Below are positions 6,975 to 14,103 of a stretch of 14,113 nucleotides of DNA, one piece after another. The notes under the pieces were generated by a model. It made no database searches. It worked only from the letters and a program-made list of their open reading frames with translations, and was not told where the DNA came from. The DNA is from Desulfurococcales archaeon (lineage in GTDB: Archaea; Thermoproteota; Thermoprotei_A; Sulfolobales; NBVN01): contig JAGGTW010000039.1 in NCBI GenBank assembly GCA_021163585.1, positions 1 to 14,113 of the forward strand, in the 5' to 3' direction. Numbering within the stretch: the first letter of the stretch is position 1; each line of letters opens with the position of its first letter. A program made the position numbers and the translations under genes.

Positions 6975-7016
6975 ACGTTCTGAATAAGTGCTGGGCTCCT
7001 GTCCGGTGGTGTCCGA

Positions 7017-8096
7017 ATGAGGTTCAGGGCGCTCCATGAGGTCTACGAATGTGTTAATAGCGGGTTGTACGTTGACTTCAGCACTAATCTTAATCCTCTA
7101 GGACCTCCTAGAATGCTTTCAGAGCTAGTTGGTGAGTGTGTAAGAAGTAAGGTATGGACTCAGTATCCAGACCCCAATTACTCAGAACTGAGGGAGGCTA
7201 TAGCCTCCTTCTACGACTTGGATCCTGAGCGCATAATTTTATGTAGCTGTGCATCGGAAGCAGTTAACTTAGTGATAATGTCAGTTAAGCCCCACACGGT
7301 TTTTGCTGTTGCGCCAGCACGTGACGTCCCGGAGCACGCCTGCACAGCTCTCGGCATCAAGCTTAGGTACGTACTTATGTGTGAGGAAAAGAGCAAGTTC
7401 GAGGTCTGCATGGAGTCTTTGGCGAGATACGTGAGGGGTGGGGGAACATATGTGGTCTTAGTAGTGAACCCGAATGACCCCACAGGAACCTACATGCAGC
7501 CTGGCGAAGTACTGTCCTTGGCGTCGGAATTTAAGAATACGTTATTTATTGTTAATGAAGCTTACGTGGATCTCTCCGGAATGGACTCACTCACCAAGTA
7601 CGATGTACCCGAGAATGTAGTAGTTATCAGGTCACTCACTGAGTCCCTCGCGTCCCCTGGACTCAGCCTGAGCTTCATATACGGTGGCTACAGGTCGCTC
7701 ACTGAAGTACTTGACTCCCTCAGGCCGAAGTGGAATATCAGCTCGCTCTGCAGCTGCACCTACACTAAGTTACTGAGAGATCACGCTGCCGAGCTGAGGG
7801 AGTACTTGGCTGACTCCGTAAGGTGCATTCGTGAGTGGAGGGAGTACTTGGTTGGGCATCTCAGGCTGCTAGGTCTTAAAGTATTTGACTCTGTCACGAA
7901 CTACGTTCTAGTTAAGCACTCAGGAATAGATGCTAGGTACCTCCACAAGATACTGGTCAGGAGGTATGGGGTTGCTGTTCACCCAGCACACGTATTCTAC
8001 GGTCTGGGAATGGACTACAGCAGGTTCTCTGTACGTCACCCTAGGTACTGCAACGTCCTGCTGAGAGCTCTTGAAGATGTCCTGAAAGCACACTGA
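7017..8096 (+). CDS. CobD/HisC-like fold-type I PLP protein lacking the catalytic lysine
   Basis: The 359 residues follow the fold-type I aminotransferase layout and are closest to L-threonine-phosphate decarboxylase (CobD) and histidinol-phosphate aminotransferase (HisC). Visible marks are DFSTNLNPLGPP (about 20-31), YPDPNYSELREAIASFY, NPNDPTG (151-157), NEAYVDLSG (180-188), SLTESLASPGLSLSF (206-220) and the C-terminal SVRHPRYCNVLLRALEDVL. Key residues are changed. The PLP lysine in the SLTK motif is Glu209, the Asp that binds the pyridine nitrogen (usually DEAY) is Asn180, and the phosphate-binding Arg eight residues after the lysine is Ser217. The protein is therefore probably not a functioning decarboxylase or aminotransferase. 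The frame is intact and full length, so it does not look like a decaying pseudogene. ATG at 7017 is the only start after an in-frame TGA at 6981; GGTGGTG lies about 5 bases upstream. DUF1464 follows on the same strand. Confidence 0.82.
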   Translation: MRFRALHEVYECVNSGLYVDFSTNLNPLGPPRMLSELVGECVRSKVWTQYPDPNYSELREAIASFYDLDPERIILCSCASEAVNLVIMSVKPHTVFAVAPARDVPEHACTALGIKLRYVLMCEEKSKFEVCMESLARYVRGGGTYVVLVVNPNDPTGTYMQPGEVLSLASEFKNTLFIVNEAYVDLSGMDSLTKYDVPENVVVIRSLTESLASPGLSLSFIYGGYRSLTEVLDSLRPKWNISSLCSCTYTKLLRDHAAELREYLADSVRCIREWREYLVGHLRLLGLKVFDSVTNYVLVKHSGIDARYLHKILVRRYGVAVHPAHVFYGLGMDYSRFSVRHPRYCNVLLRALEDVLKAH

Positions 8097-8097
8097 T

Positions 8098-8111
8098 CTT
8101 CTGCGCAGAAG
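8098..8111. repeat. Perfect 14-base palindrome after the PLP-fold gene
   Basis: CTTCTGCGCAGAAG reads the same on both strands and begins one base after the TGA of the PLP-fold gene. As RNA it can form a five-pair stem with a GCGC loop; as DNA it could be a dimer binding site. A T run at 8134-8138 follows 22 bases later. It lies between the PLP-fold and DUF1464 genes and could be a terminator or operator. Confidence 0.4.
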
Positions 8112-8196
8112 CAATACTTAGTGAACTCCAGCATTTTTGTGTCGCTATGAAGTAGATTTAAGAATTGGTCAGCGAGCTTACTACGGTGCTGATTTC

Positions 8197-9357
8197 ATGG
8201 TTAAGGCTTTGGGTATTGACCCAGGCACCGGGAGTTTTGACTTAGTGGTTATTGAGGGGGGACGCGTAGTCGCTGAAAAGAGCGTAAGTACTTTTGAGGT
8301 AGCCAAAAACCCGGAAGCACTGGTTAAGGTGGTGGAGGAGTTAGGTGAGGTTGACCTAATAGCTGGTCCGTCAGGGTATGGTGTCCCACTCACTTTTAAT
8401 AGCGACATTGTTGAGCCTAGGAGATTCGCTCTCGAGGTACTACTCCTTACCAGTGAGGAGGACTTAGAGTCCGGTATTAAGTCTGGTGAGGTAGGTATGG
8501 CTGTTTACGACGCGCTTGCCAAGGTGGTTGAGGAGTTCTGGAGGAAGGGGCTTAATGTATGCTACATTCCGTCAGTAATACTCCTCCCTACAGTCCCGGA
8601 TTTCAGGAAGGTAAACAAGCTGGACATGGGGACTGCGGATAAGATGGCTGTCGCAGTACTAGGTGTCATAGATCAGTCTAGGGAGCTGGGTTTAAGTTAC
8701 AAGGAAACGAGCTTCATACTGGTTGAGGCGGGCTTCGGGTACAATGCAGTAATCGGTGTTGAGGACGGGTTAATAGTTGATGGTTTAGGAGGGACTCTTG
8801 TCCACACCGGGTTCTTGACGGCGGGTGCTCTTGACGCCGAGATCGCTGTGCTGGGTAGGTTGTGGGTCAGGAGCGATGTATTTCATGGAGGAGTAGCTGA
8901 CATCTGCGGGACTTTCGATATTGAGGATGTGGTCAGGGGCTACCTAAATGGTGAGGAGCCGTACACCACGGCCTTCAAGGCCTTCATAGATGGCATTCTC
9001 AAGGCCGTGGCCGCAATACGTACTTCGATTAGGAAGCCTAAGGAGATCCTCCTGTCAGGGAGGTACTCAAGAAATAAGGTGGTCAGAGAGATACTTGAGG
9101 AGGCGCTGTCGAGGTATGCTCCAGTAAGGAGGCTGAAGGGCCTTGAGGGGGCCAAGGTGTCTAAGGAGGCTGCACAAGGCTATGCCGTAGTTGCTGAGGG
9201 GGTGGCTGGCGGCGAGTTCAGCGACCTGGTCAGGCGCATGAAGATACCTGAGGCGAAGGGGACTGTGGCTGACTGGGTCCGCCACCCCAGACTTCGTGAA
9301 GTGAGGGAGAAACTAAGGAGAACCTACTCCGAAGTAGTACGTAATCCCAAATTATGA
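8197..9357 (+). CDS. DUF1464 family protein (ASKHA sugar/acetate-kinase fold)
   Basis: Archaeal protein of 386 residues from the ATG at 8197. The N-terminal phosphate-1 loop GIDPGTGSFDL (residues 6-16) is typical of the actin/hexokinase/Hsp70-type ATPase superfamily. Further conserved parts are the GPSGYGVPL segment, the LDMGTADKMA motif, a second glycine-rich stretch (LVEAGFGYNAVIGVEDG), and LLSGRYSRNK near the C-terminal nucleotide-binding site. The family has been labelled 'predicted butyrate kinase' in COG2441, but its true substrate is not known to me. The frame is open upstream to a TTG at 8137 (20 more residues); the family's usual opening and a GGTGCT site before the ATG support 8197. 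A GATTTAAG element at about 8153-8160 could be its own promoter. It follows the PLP-fold gene by 100 bases. Confidence 0.87.
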   Translation: MVKALGIDPGTGSFDLVVIEGGRVVAEKSVSTFEVAKNPEALVKVVEELGEVDLIAGPSGYGVPLTFNSDIVEPRRFALEVLLLTSEEDLESGIKSGEVGMAVYDALAKVVEEFWRKGLNVCYIPSVILLPTVPDFRKVNKLDMGTADKMAVAVLGVIDQSRELGLSYKETSFILVEAGFGYNAVIGVEDGLIVDGLGGTLVHTGFLTAGALDAEIAVLGRLWVRSDVFHGGVADICGTFDIEDVVRGYLNGEEPYTTAFKAFIDGILKAVAAIRTSIRKPKEILLSGRYSRNKVVREILEEALSRYAPVRRLKGLEGAKVSKEAAQGYAVVAEGVAGGEFSDLVRRMKIPEAKGTVADWVRHPRLREVREKLRRTYSEVVRNPKL

Positions 9358-9466
9358 CTTTCTTGAGGAGCGGTTTGAGATACGTCCTTACAACGTAGCA
9401 ATATTAATGTTTAATTACGTTATTTTGAAGGTATTAGAGGAGTCGGCAAGTACTTAATTAGTAGCT

Positions 9467-9473
9467 AGGAGGG
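9467..9473 (+). promoter_or_regulatory. Ribosome-binding site of the MoxR-type ATPase gene
   Basis: AGGAGGG ends five bases before the ATG at 9479 and fixes that start. The 121-base gap before the gene also holds a TATA-like TGTTTAATTA stretch at about 9408-9417, which would give a leader of roughly 40 bases. Confidence 0.55.
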
Positions 9474-9478
9474 TCGTC

Positions 9479-10426
9479 ATGAGCTTAAGTAGGATTGAAG
9501 AGGCCGTTCAGTTAATTACTGAAAACATAGGTAAGTATGTCGTTAACTATAGGGAGCACATTAAGGCTTTAGTATTGACGGCGGTGGCCAGGGGTCACAT
9601 ACTCATATATGGACCGCCAGGGGCGGCGAAGACCTTTACAGCTAAGCTCTTCTCCCAGCTAGTAGGGCTTAAGTTCTCAAGAATTCAGTTTACCCCCGAC
9701 ATACTGCCCAGCGACATACTGGGCGCTAAGGTCATTGACCCGAAGACTGGTGAGCTGAGAACGGTGTTAGGTCCTATATTCGCTAATGTGGTACTAGCTG
9801 ACGAAATAAATAGGGCTAATCCTAAGTCACTTGCTGCGCTACTTGAGGTCATGCAGGAGAGGCAGGTGACTATAGAGGGCGACACCTACAGGCTTCCTGA
9901 GCCCTTCATAGTTATAGCAACTCTTAATCCTGTGGAGGCGCACGGCGTCTTCCCGGTACCTATAGCTGTTCTAGACAGATTCATGACCAGCTTAGCCTTC
10001 AACTACGTAGGGTTCGACGATGAGGTTGAGATGGTTCAGCGTGACTTAAGGTACGACCTGGAGCACCTATCCCTGAAGCCTGTCATAAAACCTGAGGACT
10101 TCAACAACCTCTACGAAGAAGTCAAGAAGATTAAGGCTTCTGCAGATATAGTGAGTTACTGTGTTGAGATCGTCCGCGCACTGAGGTCGCGGACTGAAGT
10201 ATCTTTTGGGCCTTCACCTAGGGCAACACTTCACCTGATAAGGCTTGCTCGGAGCATGGCTGCTGTAGAGGGTAGGGACTACGTCATCCCTGACGATGTA
10301 AAGAAGGCGGCTAAGTACGTGCTCAGACATAGAGTCATTACTGAGAAGAGTGACTTAATGACTAATCTGCGGAAGGCTGAGGAAATAATTACTGATGTGC
10401 TTAAGTCCGTTAAACCTCCCTGGTGA
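9479..10426 (+). CDS. MoxR-type AAA+ ATPase
   Basis: Cytoplasmic AAA+ ATPase of 315 residues, the usual size of MoxR proteins. Walker A is GPPGAAKT (45-52), with the alanine before the lysine that marks the MoxR branch. Then come TPDILPSDILG (72-82), Walker B VVLADEINRA (104-113, D108/E109), QERQVTIEG (127-134), sensor 1 IATLNPVE (146-153, N150) and VLDRFM (164-169) with the likely arginine finger R167. The C-terminal lid includes FGPSPRATLHLIRLA. MoxR proteins are thought to act as chaperones that activate or assemble partner proteins containing VWA domains, often DUF58 proteins. Such a DUF58 gene and a transglutaminase gene lie next to it, but on the opposite strand. The 3' end overlaps the convergent membrane-protein gene by 17 bases. 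Confidence 0.94.
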   Translation: MSLSRIEEAVQLITENIGKYVVNYREHIKALVLTAVARGHILIYGPPGAAKTFTAKLFSQLVGLKFSRIQFTPDILPSDILGAKVIDPKTGELRTVLGPIFANVVLADEINRANPKSLAALLEVMQERQVTIEGDTYRLPEPFIVIATLNPVEAHGVFPVPIAVLDRFMTSLAFNYVGFDDEVEMVQRDLRYDLEHLSLKPVIKPEDFNNLYEEVKKIKASADIVSYCVEIVRALRSRTEVSFGPSPRATLHLIRLARSMAAVEGRDYVIPDDVKKAAKYVLRHRVITEKSDLMTNLRKAEEIITDVLKSVKPPW

Positions 10427-11000
10427 GTTTCTCAGAAAGCTCTTCATAGACCTTTAAGCACAGGAGTACTGAAACAGATGTACCTCCCAATATTAGGAGT
10501 CCTTCAACAACCGATCCCATCAGCCTCAGGAGAACAATGACCAGAGTGTAGAGCAGTGCCGTAGCAGTAACCCTCAGCCCACACTCAAGTAAACGACCTT
10601 CGTAGAGCCTGTGAACGAGGTAGAGTACACCCATGAGTGCTGAGAGCCCTATGGCCCACGCCCTCTGAAGGTCCCCACCCGTCGCAACTGAGAGAGCAGT
10701 CATACCTAATATGAATGCGTATATGCTCGCTGCCGGCCTTAGAGCCCTGGACAGGTATATTGTTGTGAGCGCTAACAGAGCCACCCAGTAACTTGAGGTG
10801 AAGTACGCTAAGGTTCCAGCAAGCAGTAGTGACGCTGCTAAGCCATAGCCGAGTGGGATGAAGGTAATTAATAGAGCTCCTCCCATATAAATTAATGCTT
10901 CAGTACTTCCATACAGCCCCTTAATGACTAGAGAAACAAGTGATGCGTAAGCTACAGCAAATACGTAGAGCCTCACCTTATGAGGCAGGTCACCCACCAT
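10410..11000 (-). CDS. Polytopic membrane protein of the DUF58/transglutaminase operon
   Basis: Integral membrane protein of about 196 residues with around seven hydrophobic segments and short loops. It has no motif that I recognise and no signal for a catalytic function. The frame is open to a TTG at 11015, but the ATG at 11000 is preferred. This ATG is inside the end of the DUF58 gene and overlaps it by 11 bases, so translation is probably coupled. It is the last gene of the operon. Its stop lies within the last codons of the MoxR gene on the other strand. Its position suggests it anchors or completes the membrane assembly built by the DUF58 and transglutaminase proteins. Confidence 0.8.
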   Translation of the reverse strand: MVGDLPHKVRLYVFAVAYASLVSLVIKGLYGSTEALIYMGGALLITFIPLGYGLAASLLLAGTLAYFTSSYWVALLALTTIYLSRALRPAASIYAFILGMTALSVATGGDLQRAWAIGLSALMGVLYLVHRLYEGRLLECGLRVTATALLYTLVIVLLRLMGSVVEGLLILGGTSVSVLLCLKVYEELSEKLTREV

Positions 11001-12291
11001 GAGTGAACACCACAACTCTCACATTCCTCTTCCTCAATAATGGGATATACTTATCAAGTTCCTGCCTTAGCTCCGACACCCATCTGCTAACCGCCTCAGA
11101 GTAACGTGAGTACCTCAGATGCGTATCCATGACGGGTTCAAGTATGACCACCGTATTAAAGCCACTCAAGCCATCATGCACCGCTAACTCACCCAGCAGG
11201 TCAGGTGATACAATAGCTAAACTACTGCCTAATGCATGAGGTCCAGCCCTCTTACATAAAGTCCTGAACCTTCTTGGGTCACTCACCTCACTAATACTCA
11301 ACCCAACACCGCCAATACTTACTCTCCTAACCCCGATCCCCTCTAGAACCTTCAGTAGCTGAAGCAGCTGAAGATAACCCATTAAGTAGCTACATATGTA
11401 GCTTCCGGGCACGAGAGCTACCGTGTCAGTAAACCCAACATCATAAACTGATGGCTCGCGACCCAGCTCAAGCACCTTAGTTCTCAGTCCACCTGAGTAC
11501 AGGATACTCTTCGCCACCACCAATCTCAAGTCATCACCGACAGCGTAGGACCTCACACTGTCGACTGAGGGCTCCCTAAGTCTGACCGACTTCCTCGAAG
11601 TAATAGTTACGTCAGCCTTAGGTAGCTCATCTCTAGCTACTCTTACCTCAGCATTTACTACCTTGTAGGTTGGGAGCAGATATACGGGATGGTGGAGCTT
11701 TAGAAGCACCCTGCGGCTGATGTAGCTGGAGAGCGAGAGTGCCTTATAATTAAGAATTACTTCGCCACCACCCGGTACTGTAGCTTCGGTGCAGACATCA
11801 CCTTCTAAAACAGCAGTTGACTCATCAATGTCATCGCATACAGTGACTCTTACGGTATCGCCGACTCTAACACGTAGCTCCACATCCCTCCTAAACCCTC
11901 TGAATCTGACATACTTCTCAGCAATTACCTCCGCATCAATTGCTTTTTTCGATGCCGCAGCAAGCAACATCAGTATAACTACGAGGCCTGCAGCAGCTGC
12001 TATACTGCCCTTCAGCAAGACGGCTGCTGTTAGGGCTGAGTAGGCCGTGATAAAGAGAGCAAGTTCACTCCTAAAAAATTTAAGGAGTTTATTACGGCCC
12101 TCACGCCTTACTTCCCTGCTGAAGCCTAGGAGCTTGATTAGCTCACCTAGCTTCCGCTCAGCACGGTCGGTCACCAACCTAACTATATTGTGGTGTGCTA
12201 CCTTATTGCGCACATCCACTACCGAGTAGACCGTGAGGGCGTAGACAGTGAGGACAGCAGTAATCATTATTGCATCTACAGTGGAGACCAC
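10990..12291 (-). CDS. DUF58 family membrane protein
   Basis: Protein of 433 residues. There is an N-terminal hydrophobic segment (about 7-24), a basic stretch, two more membrane segments (about 77-93 and 96-113), a beta-rich domain (about 125-225) and a DUF58 core. The core motif is REPSVDSVRSYAVGDDLRLVVAKS (239-262) followed by LRTKVLELGRE. This matches the family's R-x-Y-x-x-GDD-x-R pattern but lacks the tryptophan that usually follows. The C-terminal 150 residues have the alternating strands and helices of the VWA-like half of DUF58 proteins. GTG at 12291 overlaps the transglutaminase stop by 16 bases. In other genomes such proteins are paired with MoxR ATPases and transglutaminases; the molecular role is not established. 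Confidence 0.85.
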   Translation of the reverse strand: MVSTVDAIMITAVLTVYALTVYSVVDVRNKVAHHNIVRLVTDRAERKLGELIKLLGFSREVRREGRNKLLKFFRSELALFITAYSALTAAVLLKGSIAAAAGLVVILMLLAAASKKAIDAEVIAEKYVRFRGFRRDVELRVRVGDTVRVTVCDDIDESTAVLEGDVCTEATVPGGGEVILNYKALSLSSYISRRVLLKLHHPVYLLPTYKVVNAEVRVARDELPKADVTITSRKSVRLREPSVDSVRSYAVGDDLRLVVAKSILYSGGLRTKVLELGREPSVYDVGFTDTVALVPGSYICSYLMGYLQLLQLLKVLEGIGVRRVSIGGVGLSISEVSDPRRFRTLCKRAGPHALGSSLAIVSPDLLGELAVHDGLSGFNTVVILEPVMDTHLRYSRYSEAVSRWVSELRQELDKYIPLLRKRNVRVVVFTHGG

Positions 12292-14024
12292 TTAAAAGCA
12301 CCTGCTATGAGTACCTTAGCTACGAATTTTCTCATTAAATACCTCAGTTCAGAATCATTCTCTCGACCCCCGTACCTCCACCCCTCATACACGCTCACCA
12401 GCCTATTTAAGGTAGTCAGCGTCTCAGAGCTCATGTAGGAGCTCACCACATCCACCGCCTCCCTAAAAGTTAAGTATTCTCTGAAATCTACGTTGAGGAA
12501 GTAATAGAGTGCTGTAATAGCTTTTCTAATTAATTTCGGGTAGTTTATTGTGCGGTCGGTAGCCACTACGAAATATATTGCTAACCCCCTAATCAGAGTA
12601 ATGAACCTTCTGCTCATCGTCAGTACAAACACCGCCACAGCCAGTATTATGGTTATACTAGTTATGTTATTGAAGAAAGTCTCCCCCAAGTAACTACTTA
12701 GCGGGTCATAAACCTCAAATCTAGGAAATCTCTCAAGAAGCCTGCCGCGAACTCTAACTGCAACATGCGGAAATGGCTCAATTATTGAGCTTGGTGAAGC
12801 CCCCTCCGCAAATGTGCCACGCACCCTAGGGGGTTCACCAGACATTATTGTGGTTGCTACAGCTCCGCTGGGTGACGGATCTACGTTAATATACCCTATG
12901 ACACCAGGTATGTCTGGATTTACTTCTGTCCAGGCGTGGAGCCCGTAGATAGCCTTATCCTCCTTTACACCGACGTAGTAGAGCCCTACGGTCATACTCG
13001 AGTTAACGCCTAAGAACCGCAGCATCAGCGTTAGTGCAGAGGCATAGTGAATGCACATACCCTTCCGCACGTGGATGAGGAATGCTGTGACGGCATCGCC
13101 GTACTTACTTCCTTGAGCACTGAGGTTTACCGGTCCATACTCCGCCCTAGTCCTCACCTCCATTGTCAGAATGTCAACTAATTTTGAGAGGTGTATGCTG
13201 CCCCCATACGTGCACATCGGCAGGAAGTACTTTAGAGTAAGGTTCTTCATGAGCCCCACAAATTCCCGGCTGTACGCCCCACCCTCCCTCGAGCTCATCA
13301 CCTTCAGAACCAAGTTGCAGGAGTCAATTACTGAGAAATTGAGAAGTATTGAAGACAGTTGTTCGTAGCTCGAGGACTTGACCAGTACTCTTTCTAGTGA
13401 CTTGTTCCCTAAGTCAATACCTACGTACCTCAGTCCCCTATCTACGTACACTGTTGCGTTCAACTGAGTATGAGCATTAATCGCCTTAGGGATTGGGATG
13501 ACCGAAGTCAGAACATTAACAGGGATAGTACTCTCAAGAGGGCTGGTACCGAAAGCCATTACGGGAGGCATCGGCAGGAGAGTGAGGTTACCTAATCTAA
13601 ATACCTTGTCCCCGCCGTATTCCAGAAGCGTGTAGTCTGACTCATTACTTACGTGGACCTCCTTAGTTACGCGTAGGTTGTACTCTTTAAAGTAGATCGT
13701 AATTAAGTAATTGTACTCTCCCATCCTAGTTACGTTGTAGTTTACGTGAAGTACTGTGAGATTACCTAGGCTTAAACACCAAGACAGGCCCTCGTACCTA
13801 TCGTAGGTAAGAAATTTAATGTATCTTATTGGGCGCCCCCTGTACTTAAGCATAACCTTAAGTGACGTGTTAGTACCGTACGTCAGCCCCAACTCATTAC
13901 TCAGGTTTATGCTAGCTACCTGAGGCTCCGGAGGAGGTCTAACTGCCTGAGTCCCCGGCAGATTACTTATTAGCTCTAGTCCGAGCATGAACGGAGGCGT
14001 TCCCACACTCACTACGTACGTCAC
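12276..14024 (-). CDS. Membrane-anchored transglutaminase-like protein with DUF4129-like tail
   Basis: From the GTG at 14024 the frame encodes 582 residues. The external part (about 1-450) holds a beta-rich region and a transglutaminase core with the triad C324 (GMCIHYASAL), H363 (LHAWTEV) and D382 (NVDPSP). About 13 N-x-S/T sequons support exposure outside the cell. Then follow membrane segments (about 454-470, perhaps a second at 473-488) and a cytoplasmic DUF4129-like tail (517-572: LTFREAVDVV, LVSVYEGWRYGG). The open frame runs on upstream of the GTG with a strongly hydrophobic stretch (LALAVTVLVFLV) that has no ordinary start codon, so the N-terminal anchor is probably expressed from the ATG at 14076 in another frame (see findings). 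It is first in an operon with DUF58 and the membrane protein. Archaeal members may cleave or cross-link proteins; the target is unknown. Confidence 0.87.
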   Translation of the reverse strand: MTYVVSVGTPPFMLGLELISNLPGTQAVRPPPEPQVASINLSNELGLTYGTNTSLKVMLKYRGRPIRYIKFLTYDRYEGLSWCLSLGNLTVLHVNYNVTRMGEYNYLITIYFKEYNLRVTKEVHVSNESDYTLLEYGGDKVFRLGNLTLLPMPPVMAFGTSPLESTIPVNVLTSVIPIPKAINAHTQLNATVYVDRGLRYVGIDLGNKSLERVLVKSSSYEQLSSILLNFSVIDSCNLVLKVMSSREGGAYSREFVGLMKNLTLKYFLPMCTYGGSIHLSKLVDILTMEVRTRAEYGPVNLSAQGSKYGDAVTAFLIHVRKGMCIHYASALTLMLRFLGVNSSMTVGLYYVGVKEDKAIYGLHAWTEVNPDIPGVIGYINVDPSPSGAVATTIMSGEPPRVRGTFAEGASPSSIIEPFPHVAVRVRGRLLERFPRFEVYDPLSSYLGETFFNNITSITIILAVAVFVLTMSRRFITLIRGLAIYFVVATDRTINYPKLIRKAITALYYFLNVDFREYLTFREAVDVVSSYMSSETLTTLNRLVSVYEGWRYGGRENDSELRYLMRKFVAKVLIAGAFKWSPL

Positions 14025-14057
14025 AAGAAATACGAGTACGGTGACGGCTAATGCTAA

Positions 14058-14076
14058 TTTAATAACCCTTCACCAT
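14058..14076 (-). other. Likely frameshifted N-terminus of the transglutaminase gene
   Basis: The minus-strand ATG at 14076 opens only MVKGY before a TAA (14059-14061). One extra base in the GGG run at 14066-14068 would join it to the transglutaminase frame, giving MVKGVIKLALAVTVLVFLV, a textbook positively charged start plus membrane anchor. A TATA-like box lies 22 bases upstream of this ATG. The cause may be a sequencing or assembly error, a real mutation, or recoding. Confidence 0.5.
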
Positions 14077-14092
14077 TAATAGGTCGTAATAA

Positions 14093-14103
14093 GAAAATAT
14101 AAC
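14093..14103 (-). promoter_or_regulatory. TATA-like element of the transglutaminase operon
   Basis: The minus strand reads GTTATATTTTC here. Its centre is about 22 bases before the ATG at 14076 and 74 before the GTG at 14024, so a leaderless transcript would begin at or near the ATG. Confidence 0.45.

Noticed and set aside
6776..7016. Possible cobalamin riboswitch or C/D-box RNA before the CobD-like gene
   Set aside because: I could not find a B12-box or a proper set of C, D', C' and D boxes; only an isolated ATGATG occurs.
7017..8096. Annotating this gene as functional cobD
   Set aside because: The PLP lysine, the ring-binding aspartate and the phosphate-binding arginine are all replaced and no cobalamin genes adjoin.
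12190..12438. Plus-strand open frame opposite the DUF58/transglutaminase junction
   Set aside because: No motif, and both genes on the minus strand are supported and overlap each other here.
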